Shown: piece after piece, positions 36,020 through 45,839 of the stretch
Position numbering within the stretch: the first letter of the stretch is position 1
How the letters are laid out: each line of letters starts with the position of its first letter
Source: Pictodentalium vernedei
Lineage: Eukaryota > Mollusca > Scaphopoda > Dentaliida > Dentaliidae
Assembly (NCBI GenBank): GCA_031216915.1
Contig: CM062297.1
Span: forward strand, 537,066,971 to 537,130,970
Reading direction: 5' to 3'
Length of the DNA: 64,000 nucleotides
Made by a program: the position numbers and the translations under genes
The notes under the pieces: generated by a model
The model's database searches: none
What the model was told of the DNA's origin: nothing
The model's input: the letters and a program-made list of their open reading frames with translations, nothing else

Positions 36020-37640
36020 TGACACATGAAAAATCAGAAATCTTTGTGCACATCATCAGATCCTATTGCAACAATTGAGCATAGCTTTAGCATTTCAAAT
36101 TGCATACCCTGGATGTCTGTGACCAGAAAAGGCCTACGAAAACACTATTATTATGCCTTAAAGTTAGTTTGTCCCATCAGAATTTGGCTTTGCCTTACTC
36201 AATATGAAGTTTCATCACCTTGTATGGAAATGTATCAGTCAACTAAATGCCATGTAACTAATATTATTATGCCTCAAAATTAGTTTGTCCAATCAGAAGC
36301 CTGAAATACCATCTAGGGTTTCTACGGTATCAGGTAACTTACCTGATATATTATTTGATCTTGGGTGAGTAGCTGCCATTTCTTTTTTAATGCATTTCCA
36401 CTCGCTTCGAATTTTCAAAATTTGAATTAAAACAAAATAAGAGAAGTTACTATTTTGAACATTTGGTGATGAAAACGAACATATTTCTAGTTCAGCAATG
36501 TCAAAGAGTGTATTTGTTTTCAGAAATTGCAATATCGGCAATATTATTATTACTATAAATAATAATTGAACAAACTTGTTTTTACAGCATTCCGATAAAG
36601 CAGAGTCTTTTTGCATTTCACATTCAACTTCAAGTTTTATTGTTTACTCAACAGATTAAACGTGATTTTTCTGAACGTTATAAAGGTGCTTTGTTAACCC
36701 TTTTCAGGTGGTAATGACAGTAAATATATGTAAGGGTATTTCAGATATCTGGTAGCAATACGTTTTATTTTGTCAACAAATATCGCACTTCGAACAGCAA
36801 TGATTGTTTACTGTCACCATGCATACGTACCGGTGCCAGTTACTGATGATTATTCTGTGTAGTGCTGTCAATAGAAGCTTCTAAAAAATGAATGTCTGGT
36901 ATTCTTTTGTTACATGGAAAAATCTAACCTTTGTGCACATTTACACATCCTACTGCAACATCTGAGCATAGTTTTAGCATTTTGAATTCATACCTTCAAG
37001 ACTTTCACTGGGAACAGTCTAAGAGAATAACAAAAAGGTTCTTGTGACACAGCCAAGTGCCCCCATTCTGCACATTTACAGATCCTATTGTAACACCAGG
37101 GTGTAGTTTTAACAATCTGAATTACATGCTCCACTAGCCTTTTGCTCAAAATGACTAAGAGAACACTGGTGTCACAGCAAACAGGCACATGGAAAAACAG
37201 AAACCTTTGTTCACATCTAAAGACCCTATTGCAACATCCATGTCTAGTTTTTACATTTTGAATTACATACCCTTGAAGCTTTTTACCAGAAATGGTTGAA
37301 GAAAACAATAAGTGGCACTGGTGTCCCATGGAAGATCCGAAACCTTAGGCACATCTACATACTCTATTGCTACATTTGAGTGTAGTGTTAGTGTTTAGAA
37401 TTACATACCATAGAAGTCTTTGTTCCAGGAAATGGTCTTAAAAAATACTAAAGTGGTTCTGGTGCCAATCGAAAATCTGAAACCTTTCTGCACATCTACA
37501 AACCCTACTGCGACACCTGAAGATATTTTTTCCATTTCTAATTATATACGCAAGAAGTTTTCTGAAAGAAACTATTTAGAAACTGTCTAAACAAGCATAT
37601 GCCATGAGATAGCAAAAACCCCCGTCCCCAAAGAGAGAAC
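36020..37640. repeat. Family G degenerate tandem array (about 165-bp units) with an interruption
   Basis: The phrase 'aaacctttgtgcacatcta' through 'atcctattgcaacat' to 'gaattacatacc' recurs at about 36,035, 36,925, 37,065, 37,200, 37,340 and 37,480. The stretch 36,290-36,890 between the first and second units is unrelated and unassigned. 5' and 3' ends are not recognisable. Confidence 0.5.
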
Positions 37641-37868
37641 TAGATTTAAAATTTCTGAAACAAGATGCCCTTAAGAGTGCCTGAAGCACTCACCATAGAG
37701 AGCCCAAATGTTAAACAATTGTGACTGGTGGATCTGAAGAAAAATTTTATGTTTAACATTAGGGCTCTCTATGGTGAGTGCTTCAGGCATTCTTTAGGGC
37801 CACTTGTTTCAGAAATATTTAAATTTAAATCTGTTGCAGTAGGGTTTGTAGATGTGCAGAAAGGTTTC
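37479..37868. repeat. Fold-back inverted duplication
   Basis: Two collinear pairs of arms: 37,479-37,511 with 37,836-37,868 (33 bp, perfect) and 37,652-37,716 with 37,751-37,815 (65 bp, a few mismatches). The right copy lacks about 140 bp that lie between the two left arms. It ends directly at a 39-bp poly-C run (37,873-37,911). This looks like a template-switch or break-repair product. Confidence 0.7.
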
Positions 37869-37871
37869 TTA

Positions 37872-37872
<1 letters not shown>

Positions 37873-37911
<39 letters not shown>

Positions 37912-38555
37912 ACCTTTAAGATGTTGTATACCAAATATGAAAAGATTGTGACTGGTGGATCTGAAGAAAAAATATTTTAAAGAAATTTCCTCATATTGCA
38001 CTAAGTTAAACTTTGGGCTCCAAAAGAGAGGCCAAATATTAACCCAGAGATGCGATTTGACCAAACTTAAATCTGACCTCCCTAGAGATGTTGTAAACTA
38101 AATATGAAATGATTTTGACTGGTGGATCTGAAGACAAATATTTCAAAGCAATTTCCTCATGTTGCACTAATTTAAACTTTGGGCTCTAAAAGAGAGGCCA
38201 AATATTAACTCAGAGATACAATTTGACCAAATTTGAATCTGACCTCCCTAGAGATGTTGTAAACCAAATATGAAAGGATCCTGATTGGTAGAATTTTAAA
38301 GAAATTCCCTCACATTGCAGTAAGTTAAACTTTGGGCTCCAAAAGAGAGCCCAAATAATAACCCAAGGACTCAATTTGAGGAAACTTTAATCCCCCCCCC
38401 CCCCCAAGAGGTTGTATACCAAATATGGAAGGATTCTGACAGGCGGATCTAAGAAGATTTTTAAAGAATTTTGTTCATATTGCACAAAGTTAAACTTTGG
38501 GATTCAATAGAGAGGCCAAATATTAACTCAGGGACCGAATTTGATCAGAAAGTTA
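37873..38555 (+). repeat. Family A HINE core units with C-runs
   Basis: Units of about 167 bp with 'gatgttgtataccaaatatgaaa' and 'ctttgggctccaaaagagag'. The C-run at 37,873-37,911 and another at 38,393-38,405 occupy the position where ordinary units have 'ctgacccccctagagatg'. It runs into the 5' end of the family C element. Confidence 0.6.
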
Positions 38556-39772
38556 AAAAATGCCACTCAGGATCACAGATCCAATGTCGAGTTGTGACCT
38601 TGACCTTTGACCTGGCGAGTCCAAGGTCAATAGGGTTCTTCCTCGCACCAAGGCCAACACACCTATGAAGTTTCATGACTCTAGGTTGAACCACTATCAA
38701 GTTCTCATCCGGAAACCAATTGTTGCGATATACTATGTTCAAGGTCACTGTGACCTTGACCTTTGACCTGGTGAGTCCAACATCAATAGGGTTCTTCCTC
38801 GCACCAAGGCCAACACGCCTGTAAAGTTTCATGGCTCTAGGTTGAACCACTATCAAGTTATCATCCGGAAACCAATTGTTGCGATATACTATGTTCAAGG
38901 TCACTGTGACCTTGACCTTTGACCTGGTGAGTCCAACATCAATAGGGTTCTTCCTCGCACCAAGGCCAACATACCTATAAAGTTTCATGACTCTAGGTTG
39001 AACCACTATCAAGTTATCATCCGGAAACCAATTGTTGCGATATACTATGTTCAAGGTCACTGCGACCTTGACCTTTGACCTGGTGAGTCCAAGATCAATA
39101 GGGTTCTTCCTCGCACCAAGGCCAACACACCTATAAAGTTTCATGACTCTAGGTTGAACCACTATCAAGTTATCATCCGGAAACCAATTGTTGCGATATA
39201 CTATGTTCAAGGTCACTGTGACCTTGACCTTTGACCTGGGGAGTCCAAGATCAATAGGGTTCTTCCTCGCACCAAGGCCAACACACCTATGAAGTTTCAT
39301 GACTCTAGGTTGAACCACTATCAAGTTATCATCCGGAAACCAATTGTTGCGATATACTATGTTAAAGGTCACTGTGACCTTGACCTTTGACGTAGCGAGT
39401 CCAAAATCAATAGGGTTCTTCCCCTCACCAAGGCCAATCTACCTATGAAGTTTCATGAATGTGAGTTGAACCATTATCAAGTTATCATCCGGAAACCAAT
39501 TGTTTAAGATTTACTATGTTCAAGGTCACTGTGACCTTGACCTTCGACGTAGCATGTCCAAAATCAATAGGGTTCTTCCTCCCACCAAGACCAACCTATG
39601 TATGAAGTTTAATGAATGTGAGTTGAACCACTATCAAGTTATCATCCGGAAACCAATTGTTTACAGGCCCGCTCGCCCGCCCGCCCGCCCACCCCGCCCA
39701 CCCGCCCGCCCGCCCGCCCGCCATTCACCAAACTATAAGTCGAGTTTGACTTCGTCACAACTCGACTAAAAA
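38556..39772 (+). mobile_element. Family C HINE, complete and highly regular, about 7 core units
   Basis: The 5' end has GGATCACAGATCC and GTCGAGTTGTGACC. Core units of 159 bp, nearly identical, each carry AAGGTCACTGTGACCTT then GACCTTTGACCT (near 38,741, 38,898, 39,054, 39,207, 39,365 and 39,523). The 3' part is a CCCG/CCCACC patch (39,666-39,722) and the hairpin GTCGAGTTTGACTTCGTCAC with AACTCGACTAAAAA (39,739-39,772). Because 159 is divisible by three, the minus strand is open for 275 codons through five units; that is a repeat artefact. Low divergence between units points to recent amplification. Confidence 0.85.
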
Positions 39773-39782
39773 TTTATAGTAA

Positions 39783-40103
39783 TTTATATATTTTTTATAC
39801 TTACCAATGACCCAGACTTAGCTGGTGCTAACTCCAACAAAACCAGGGCCAAACACAAATTTTGCCCCCCAATCCCAAAAATTTGCATCCAAAACAAAAA
39901 GAAATCATGTCCTAAAGGACCTCCATAGTACGCCTCTACTGTGCATGCGCAGTGACACAGTCGTCCCGAAATTGGCGCCAATTATCATTCTTACTGGAAG
40001 TGCCTGGTCAGCGCTATGTACTCAGCGGGGAGGCAAGAGTTCCCAACTCCAGGGAGGGCCATCCCCGTCTGGGTCATTGGTAAGTATAAAAAATATATAA
40101 ATT
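39783..40103. repeat. Cassette bounded by inverted DIRS-type terminal sequences
   Basis: The ends (39,783-39,819 and 40,067-40,103) are inverted copies of each other and of the terminal repeat of the neighbouring DIRS element (ACCAATGACCCAGAC core). The left arm continues with AGCTGGTGCTAACTCC, matching the DIRS right end in inverted orientation. The 250-bp interior shows no gene. It may be a non-autonomous relative or a rearranged end. Confidence 0.6.
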
Positions 40104-40749
40104 ACTATAAATTTTTTAACATTTTTATACTGTACCAATGACCCAGACTTAGCTGAATAGTAAACAGGCTGGAGGGCCTAGGACATAGAGGAAAATCCAA
40201 TAAGCTCAATTATATAGTAAAGAGGTAACCCCTTAAGGAGAAAAGGAGTATTAGGCTTTACATGTATCTTTCTTATTTAATATTAAATTAGAAAGAAACA
40301 CTACCCTTAATAATTGAGCACAATAACATTCATGTTCTCTATTAACATCCAGTATAACCCTTATACTAATTATTTTTAAAGCAAGCCAATAAATAAAGTA
40401 GTCCAGAGAAATGAGACTCTTTATAATCATTTAAAAGTGTCCGAGTATTGTATATTAAAGCCCGTTTGACACTTGACATATACAAATGCTTCACACCGAG
40501 CTACACTTTAAAAATAAGACATGAATGAATTAAACATTAATATTACACTTTAAAACCATCCCGGAAGCGACTCAGAAATACTGACTTGGAGGAGGCATTC
40601 CCTTGCTTTTCACTATAAAGCAGGTGACCTAAGGGAACACCCGCCCCCCCCCTTCCCCTTGCCCTGGGTCAAATAGCCCAGAGCGAAGAGGGCAGCCGGA
40701 TGGAGTCACTGCCGGAACAGAAAGCCTGCATAACTATAGTTGCAACTGT

Positions 40750-41790
40750 TTAGTGGACGACATTCTGAGCAACAGATAACGGACCTAAACAATGCAGGTC
40801 TCCAGAAATGGACTCAATATTTCTGAGATAAAAATTCGTAAATGTGGATGGCTGAGACCAATAAGCAGCCTTCATTAAATCTGTAATAGCAACACTATTA
40901 GCATAAGCCCAGGAAGTAGAAAGAGCTCTTACTTCATGAGCAGAAATCTTAAGCACAGACTGCTGAGAAGAAGATAAATCTTCATAAGCAGTACGGATAG
41001 TTAACTGAATCCATCTAGCAATAGAATCGACTGAAATGTCCTTTCTATTAGGCATCAAAGACAGAAAGAAACGTTTCCGTCCCTTTCTGATAAACTGAGA
41101 TCTCTGTTTATAGATACGTAGTGCTCTAACAGGACAGAGTAAAGGCCTACGCCCGTCTGAAGACGGAAGAGCCTTAATAACAATAGGTTCCGGATATTTA
41201 TTAGGAGCCTGATTCTTAGCTAAAAAACCCACATTAGTAGTGAAGGTGATAGTGTTCCCAACACTACGATAATGAGAATCATCCACCGATAGTGCATGAA
41301 GCTCACTGACTCTTCTGGCAGAAGAGAAAGCTAAGAGAAAAGCTGTCTTATAAGATAAGAATTTGAAATCTACTGTCCCAAGAGGTTCAAATGGCTTTTC
41401 CTTCAATTTAAGGAGAACCCAAGCTAAATTCCACTTAGGAATTAATCTAAGAGTTCTGGGTCTATTTATCGAAAAGTTTCTAACCAATTTCGATAAAGAG
41501 ACATTAGATCCAATTTGTAAACTATCATGATGTGCATAGGTATCAGATAACATAGATCTATAACCCTTTATAGTAACAGGCTGCAGTTTGATTTCGTCAA
41601 ACAAGTATACTAGAAAGTTTGCAATGTCTGGTATAGAGGGATCAAATATATCTACAGAATGATCCCTACACCAACGACGAAAAACCTTCCACTTAGCCGC
41701 ATAGTTTAGCGAAGAGGAGGTCCTCCTACAGTTAGAAATCGCGTCCACTGCTCGTCCTGTAAAGTGCTTGCCATGCAAGAAGGACCGCAC
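40750..41790 (-). CDS. DIRS tyrosine recombinase
   Basis: Open frame of 346 codons. An N-terminal SAM-like domain (SSLNYAAKWKVFRRWC) is followed by the catalytic domain with the R-H-R-Y set visible: ARRVSELHAL (first Arg), SAHEVRALSTSW (His and second Arg) and FTNFYLRNI (Tyr). It would insert the circular cDNA without target duplication. It overlaps the RT-RNase H frame slightly, a usual DIRS arrangement. The frame appears intact. Confidence 0.85.
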   Translation of the reverse strand: MRSFLHGKHFTGRAVDAISNCRRTSSSLNYAAKWKVFRRWCRDHSVDIFDPSIPDIANFLVYLFDEIKLQPVTIKGYRSMLSDTYAHHDSLQIGSNVSLSKLVRNFSINRPRTLRLIPKWNLAWVLLKLKEKPFEPLGTVDFKFLSYKTAFLLAFSSARRVSELHALSVDDSHYRSVGNTITFTTNVGFLAKNQAPNKYPEPIVIKALPSSDGRRPLLCPVRALRIYKQRSQFIRKGRKRFFLSLMPNRKDISVDSIARWIQLTIRTAYEDLSSSQQSVLKISAHEVRALSTSWAYANSVAITDLMKAAYWSQPSTFTNFYLRNIESISGDLHCLGPLSVAQNVVH

Positions 41791-43696
41791 AACGGAAAAA
41801 CGTGAAGGTTGAGACCTTGCGGGTTGTGATGGAGTTGGCGCGATTTCCCCTGCGAAAGAAGATCCTCACGTGGAGAAAGCTTCCGCGGTAGGTCCCACAA
41901 CAGACACCTGAGTAGATTTATCCACGGTCTCTGTGGCGACAGAGATGCTACCAACAGAATCTTGCATTGAGATTGTTTTATCTTTAGCAATACTTGTTGA
42001 ATTAACGGCGCTGGAGGATACGCATATCCTATCATTCCGTCCCAAGGGATCGACAGAGCGTCTACTGCAAATGCTCTTGGATCCGGACATGGAGACACAT
42101 ACGTCTGCAACTGATTGTTGAGATGTGTCGCAAATAAGTCTATCATTGGCCGTTCCCATTGGTAGCAAATCTGATTGAATACTTGTTTGTTGAGAGTCCA
42201 CTCCGACGGCAACAAGCGACCCTTTCGTGAAAGGGAGTCTGCTAGCACATTCAGACGACCCGGTATGTGACGGACCGAAAGAAGAACGTGATGTTCTAAC
42301 GCAAACAGAAGGATTCTTTCTGTTAGATTGAACAACGGAACTGAATGAGTGCCTCCCTGATTCCGTATATACGCCACTACTGTCGTATTGTCGGATAGGA
42401 TTTGGACATGAGCATCGTGAATAATGTCCATCCAGTGACGTAACGCAAGCCAAATTGACATCATTTCCTTGATGTTTATGTGCTTGCACAGGAATTGTGG
42501 ATCCCAAAGACCCTGGCATCTCGAATCCGTTGGGATTAATGATGCACCCCAACCTGTTTGACTGGCATCCGTCATAACGGTAAAACTCGGATCCGGCAAC
42601 TGCAGCGGAACTCCTTGAGTTAACCACTGAATGTTTGCCCAAGTCTGAATCTCTTGTTTCACTTGATCTGACAAGAGAACGTCTACATCGAGCGAATGAA
42701 TTTTCACACTCCAATTCTGAGTCAGGAAAATTTGAAGAGGACGTGTGCGTAGCCGCCCCATCGGAATGAGATCCGCGGCGGCTCCGCACAGACCTATCAG
42801 TCTCATAAATTCTCTCGCCGTGACTTTGTCTGCGTGCAGACAATAGCGAGCGTAACAACTGACTAATTTCGCTCTGGTTAACGGCAGACGAATGAGATTG
42901 TTGTGCGTCTCGAAGCTCATTCCCAGATGAGTGAATGACTTGGACGGCACCAGATCCGACTTCTCCTCGTTTACTATAAAACCGAGACGTCGGAGCAATA
43001 GAAGAAGATTCTGAACATCGTTCTGAAGCGTTAACTCGTTGCCGTACCTCTGAAGAATGTCGTCCAGGTAGGCCGACGTTACCGCAGACGAATGAGCTCG
43101 GAAGTAGATCATTACCGAGTTCATTACCCGAGTGAAAGCCCAGGGTGCTAGATTCAATCCGAAGCACATGGCCCGGAACTGATACACCACTCCTAGGACT
43201 GCGAAGCGTAGATACTTTCGGAATGTCGGATGTACCATGACGTGAAAGTACGCATCTTTGAGATCTATGCTCGTTGCATAATCGTTCACCCCGAATACTC
43301 GCTCTGACCGATCGAATCGTCTCCCTATAAAACTTCGGAGCGACGATCAGCTTGTTTATCCAGCTCAAATCTATGACTGGACGGAACAAGCCGTCTGGTT
43401 TCGGAACCAGAAACAGATGGCTGTAGAATCCCAGAGATTCCTGGTTTTCTACGACCTCTACCGCGTTCTTCATTAAAAGAGACTGCACCTCTGATAACAG
43501 AGCGTCTCTTTTCTGTGGATTTGACGGAAGATGAGTCCACTTTGGACTTCGAGTTAATGGAGGCTTTCGTTTGAAGGATATCTTTAGACCTTCCGAAGTC
43601 ACTCCTCTCACCCAAGGGTCGTCCGTAATCGACGCCCACTCTTGTGAAAAACTCGACAACCTTCCGCCAACCGGAACGCGATAGAGGTTTAAGCCA
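41706..43696 (-). CDS. DIRS reverse transcriptase-RNase H region
   Basis: Contains RT motifs (LFLVPKPDGLFRPVIDLSW, SIDLKDAYFH and the catalytic YLDDIL), an RNase H start (MTDASQTGWGAS, with a later LSDNTTVVAYIRNQGG) and the DIRS-typical C-terminal block (IDLFATHLNNQL..YAYPPAPLIQQVL). It would copy the element RNA and remove the RNA strand. It belongs to the DIRS element and overlaps the recombinase frame at its end, as is usual in the family. Treated as a fossil; the region looks close to whole. Confidence 0.85.
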
Positions 43697-45010
43697 TCAC
43701 CTCCTGGACCTGCGAGGCCTGCGGTAGGAGAAACCACGTCTTCCACGACCCGCACCTCGCCTCGTCGACCTCGGGGCGTCCGACCGATTGTCCCGGCCTG
43801 AAGGACGTCCCGAACGAGAGTCGCTATCCTGACGGTCTCTCGAATAAGACCAAGAGGACGCACCGGAACCTCTATAGGAACCTCTCTTGGGCGCATTAGA
43901 CCCAGAAGTGCCTGTCTTATTCGTGTCTGCTGTATCTGACTTTTTAGGAGCCGATCTGAACAACAGAGAATCATTAGCTTTCTTTTTAATTTTATCATAA
44001 ATAGCGGAAAGCTTGCCGTCAAAGAGAAGTTCTCCTGAGACCGAAGCGACTCTAAGAGAGTTCTTCACCTTAGAATCCACTAGTGTGGATGTAGCTAGGG
44101 CTGCGTCACGTCTAACCAACTCCAGATTTGCCACTGAAAGGGCGGAGTTACACGTGGAATAAGCTACTGCCCTTGAAAGAAGTCTTAAAGAGGATTGTAT
44201 ATCCTGAAACTCTTCCCCTTGAAGGCGCAGTGATAACGCCTTAGTAAGGTGATCTGCGTAAGATAAGGCATCTAAATTGGCTCTGTTAGACGCAATAGCT
44301 GTTTCCAACACCGCGGTTGGAATAGAAGCTGACGACGGTAATGATAGCTCTAAGTCTTCCGCCTCGTCGTCCATACGCAGAGGAACTCTCGGTATACCCT
44401 GTCCTGCCGTATCGAATTTATTCCTTGCATTAATGAAAGGCAGGTTAAGAGTATTAGCGGACAAGAAACCTGCTTTCCCCGTCCTGGAAGCAAGTTTAAA
44501 TATAGCGTCGTTCAATAATTCAAATGTTCTTGCAACATTATTGGACTGCGACGGAAACTCGGGAGCGATGTCCCTGAACCGCTCAAAAAATTCAGAGTCC
44601 AATGACGCTATAATTCTCTTGTCCGGAAGCGCAGCAGTCTGGCCCGACGGAACAACTTGAGGGAGAAAGTGCCGGATGAAGTCCACGGCAGCTTTATGTT
44701 GTTCCGAAAGGGATAGCTCCAATTCATCCGTATCGCTTTCACCATCCGGTCGGACCTCCCGATGTTCCCGGTCGTCCGCCCCCGATGCTTCGGCGGAGCG
44801 TACCGACCCAGCGCCATCGGATAATTCTTGATCCGACACCGTTTCTGTCGGCTGCTGGGATGCTGCGATAAGCTGTGCTATCTGCACAAGAATGTCCGAC
44901 GTCGAGACCTGCGGAGGCGCAGTCTTTCGCTGCTTTGCCGAGGGCAGCTCCGCATCAGATGGCTCCCGCATACTTTTCCTATGCGAACGTCCCGATGTTG
45001 GAGTTAGCAC
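43697..45010 (-). CDS. DIRS gag-like protein
   Basis: Open frame of 437 codons at the 5' end of the DIRS element. A charged N-terminus leads to an acidic middle (DGESDTDELELSLSEQ), a helical centre, and an Arg/Ser/Gly-rich C-terminus (RGAGRGRRGFSYRRPRRSRR) typical of nucleic-acid-binding gag tails. No zinc knuckle is seen, as is common in DIRS. Its role would be packaging the element RNA. Identified by position and composition more than by motif. Confidence 0.7.
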   Translation of the reverse strand: MLTPTSGRSHRKSMREPSDAELPSAKQRKTAPPQVSTSDILVQIAQLIAASQQPTETVSDQELSDGAGSVRSAEASGADDREHREVRPDGESDTDELELSLSEQHKAAVDFIRHFLPQVVPSGQTAALPDKRIIASLDSEFFERFRDIAPEFPSQSNNVARTFELLNDAIFKLASRTGKAGFLSANTLNLPFINARNKFDTAGQGIPRVPLRMDDEAEDLELSLPSSASIPTAVLETAIASNRANLDALSYADHLTKALSLRLQGEEFQDIQSSLRLLSRAVAYSTCNSALSVANLELVRRDAALATSTLVDSKVKNSLRVASVSGELLFDGKLSAIYDKIKKKANDSLLFRSAPKKSDTADTNKTGTSGSNAPKRGSYRGSGASSWSYSRDRQDSDSRSGRPSGRDNRSDAPRSTRRGAGRGRRGFSYRRPRRSRR

Positions 45011-45052
45011 CAGCTAAGTCTGGGTCATTGGTACAGTATAAAAATATATTAA

Positions 45053-45572
45053 CTCGTGGACCCAATTTGAACTGGATGCGGCCTGTCCCAACTTGGGACC
45101 AAGAATACCACCCCCCCCCCCCCCCCCCCCCCTACAACACACTCTCTGATAGTGCGCAAAAGTAATACCAAGTATCATTAATATCCTTCAAAACCATCAA
45201 AAGTTCTGAGCCGGACATGACTTGTGTATATTTGGATATGGGTATGTGAACTTGAACTAAGTCTGTGACCTCGACTTTGCAGGCAAGCATTCCAACCTTA
45301 TTTGCGACACACCCTCTTAGTGGTGGGCAATATTAATGCCAAGTATCATTAATATCCTTCAAGGCAATCAAAAGTTCTGAGCATGACATAACCTGTGTAC
45401 ATTAGGAAATGGGTATGTGATTTGACCTAAGCCTGTGACCTTGACCTTGTAGAGACATTCCAACCTTATTCGTGACACACCCTCTGGTGGTAGGCAATAT
45501 GAATACCAAGTATCACTAATATCCTTCAAGGCCATCAAAAGTTCTGAGCCAGACACGACTTTCACAGACAGG
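45053..45572 (+). repeat. Family H tandem array, about 3 units of 170 bp
   Basis: The landmark 'ccaagtatca.taatatccttcaa' recurs at about 45,168, 45,339 and 45,508. A C-run (about 45,112-45,132) lies just upstream. The array leads into the GGAC/GGAT microsatellite, as HINE cores usually do. Confidence 0.55.
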
Positions 45573-45788
45573 CGGATGGATGGATGGATGGATGGATGGA
45601 TGGATGGGGGGGGGGGGGGGGGGGGGGGGTGGATGGACAGACAGACAGACAGATGGATGGATGGATGGATGGATGGATGGATGGATGGATGGATGGATGG
45701 ATGGATGAACAGACGGATGGATAAATGAAGGAATGGACAGACAGATGGACAGACGAATGGACAGACAGACAAGGTGATTCCAATATAC

Positions 45789-45830
<42 letters not shown>
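45573..45830. repeat. GGAT/GACA microsatellite with G-run and 41-bp C-run
   Basis: (GGAT)n at 45,578-45,606, a G-run at about 45,607-45,629, mixed GACA/GGAT to 45,775, then 41 C residues (45,790-45,830). Open frames here encode only Pro, Gly and His-Pro-Ser-Ile repeats and are not genes. Confidence 0.9.
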
Positions 45831-45839
45831 ACTGAACTT

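Larger units (their letters stand above)
40119..45052 (-). mobile_element. DIRS-type tyrosine-recombinase retrotransposon
   Basis: Virus-like element, treated here as a fossil. Ends are inverted repeats of about 33 bp sharing TACTGTACCAATGACCCAGA (40,122-40,154 and 45,013-45,046). Parts in order on the minus strand: gag-like, RT-RNase H, tyrosine recombinase. This order, inverted rather than direct terminal repeats, and a recombinase in place of a DDE integrase define DIRS. It looks nearly whole, with perhaps one or two breaks in the coding part, so it is probably young. Base composition is clearly richer in G+C than the surrounding HINEs. It lies next to a family C HINE and a cassette carrying its own terminal sequence. 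Confidence 0.85.

Noticed and set aside
38545-39372. 275-codon minus-strand ORF made of 53-residue repeats
   Set aside because: It is the family C 159-bp unit read five times; the unit length is divisible by three, so the frame stays open by chance. It starts and ends within repeat DNA and has no protein-like features.
41866-44022. Long open frame of 718 codons over the DIRS element
   Set aside because: Most of it is a shadow frame opposite or beside the RT-RNase H coding part; only the known RT and RNase H motifs were taken as evidence.
45573-45780. CRISPR-like array
   Set aside because: The repeats are tetranucleotides without unique spacers; the other tandem arrays in the window have no spacers either.
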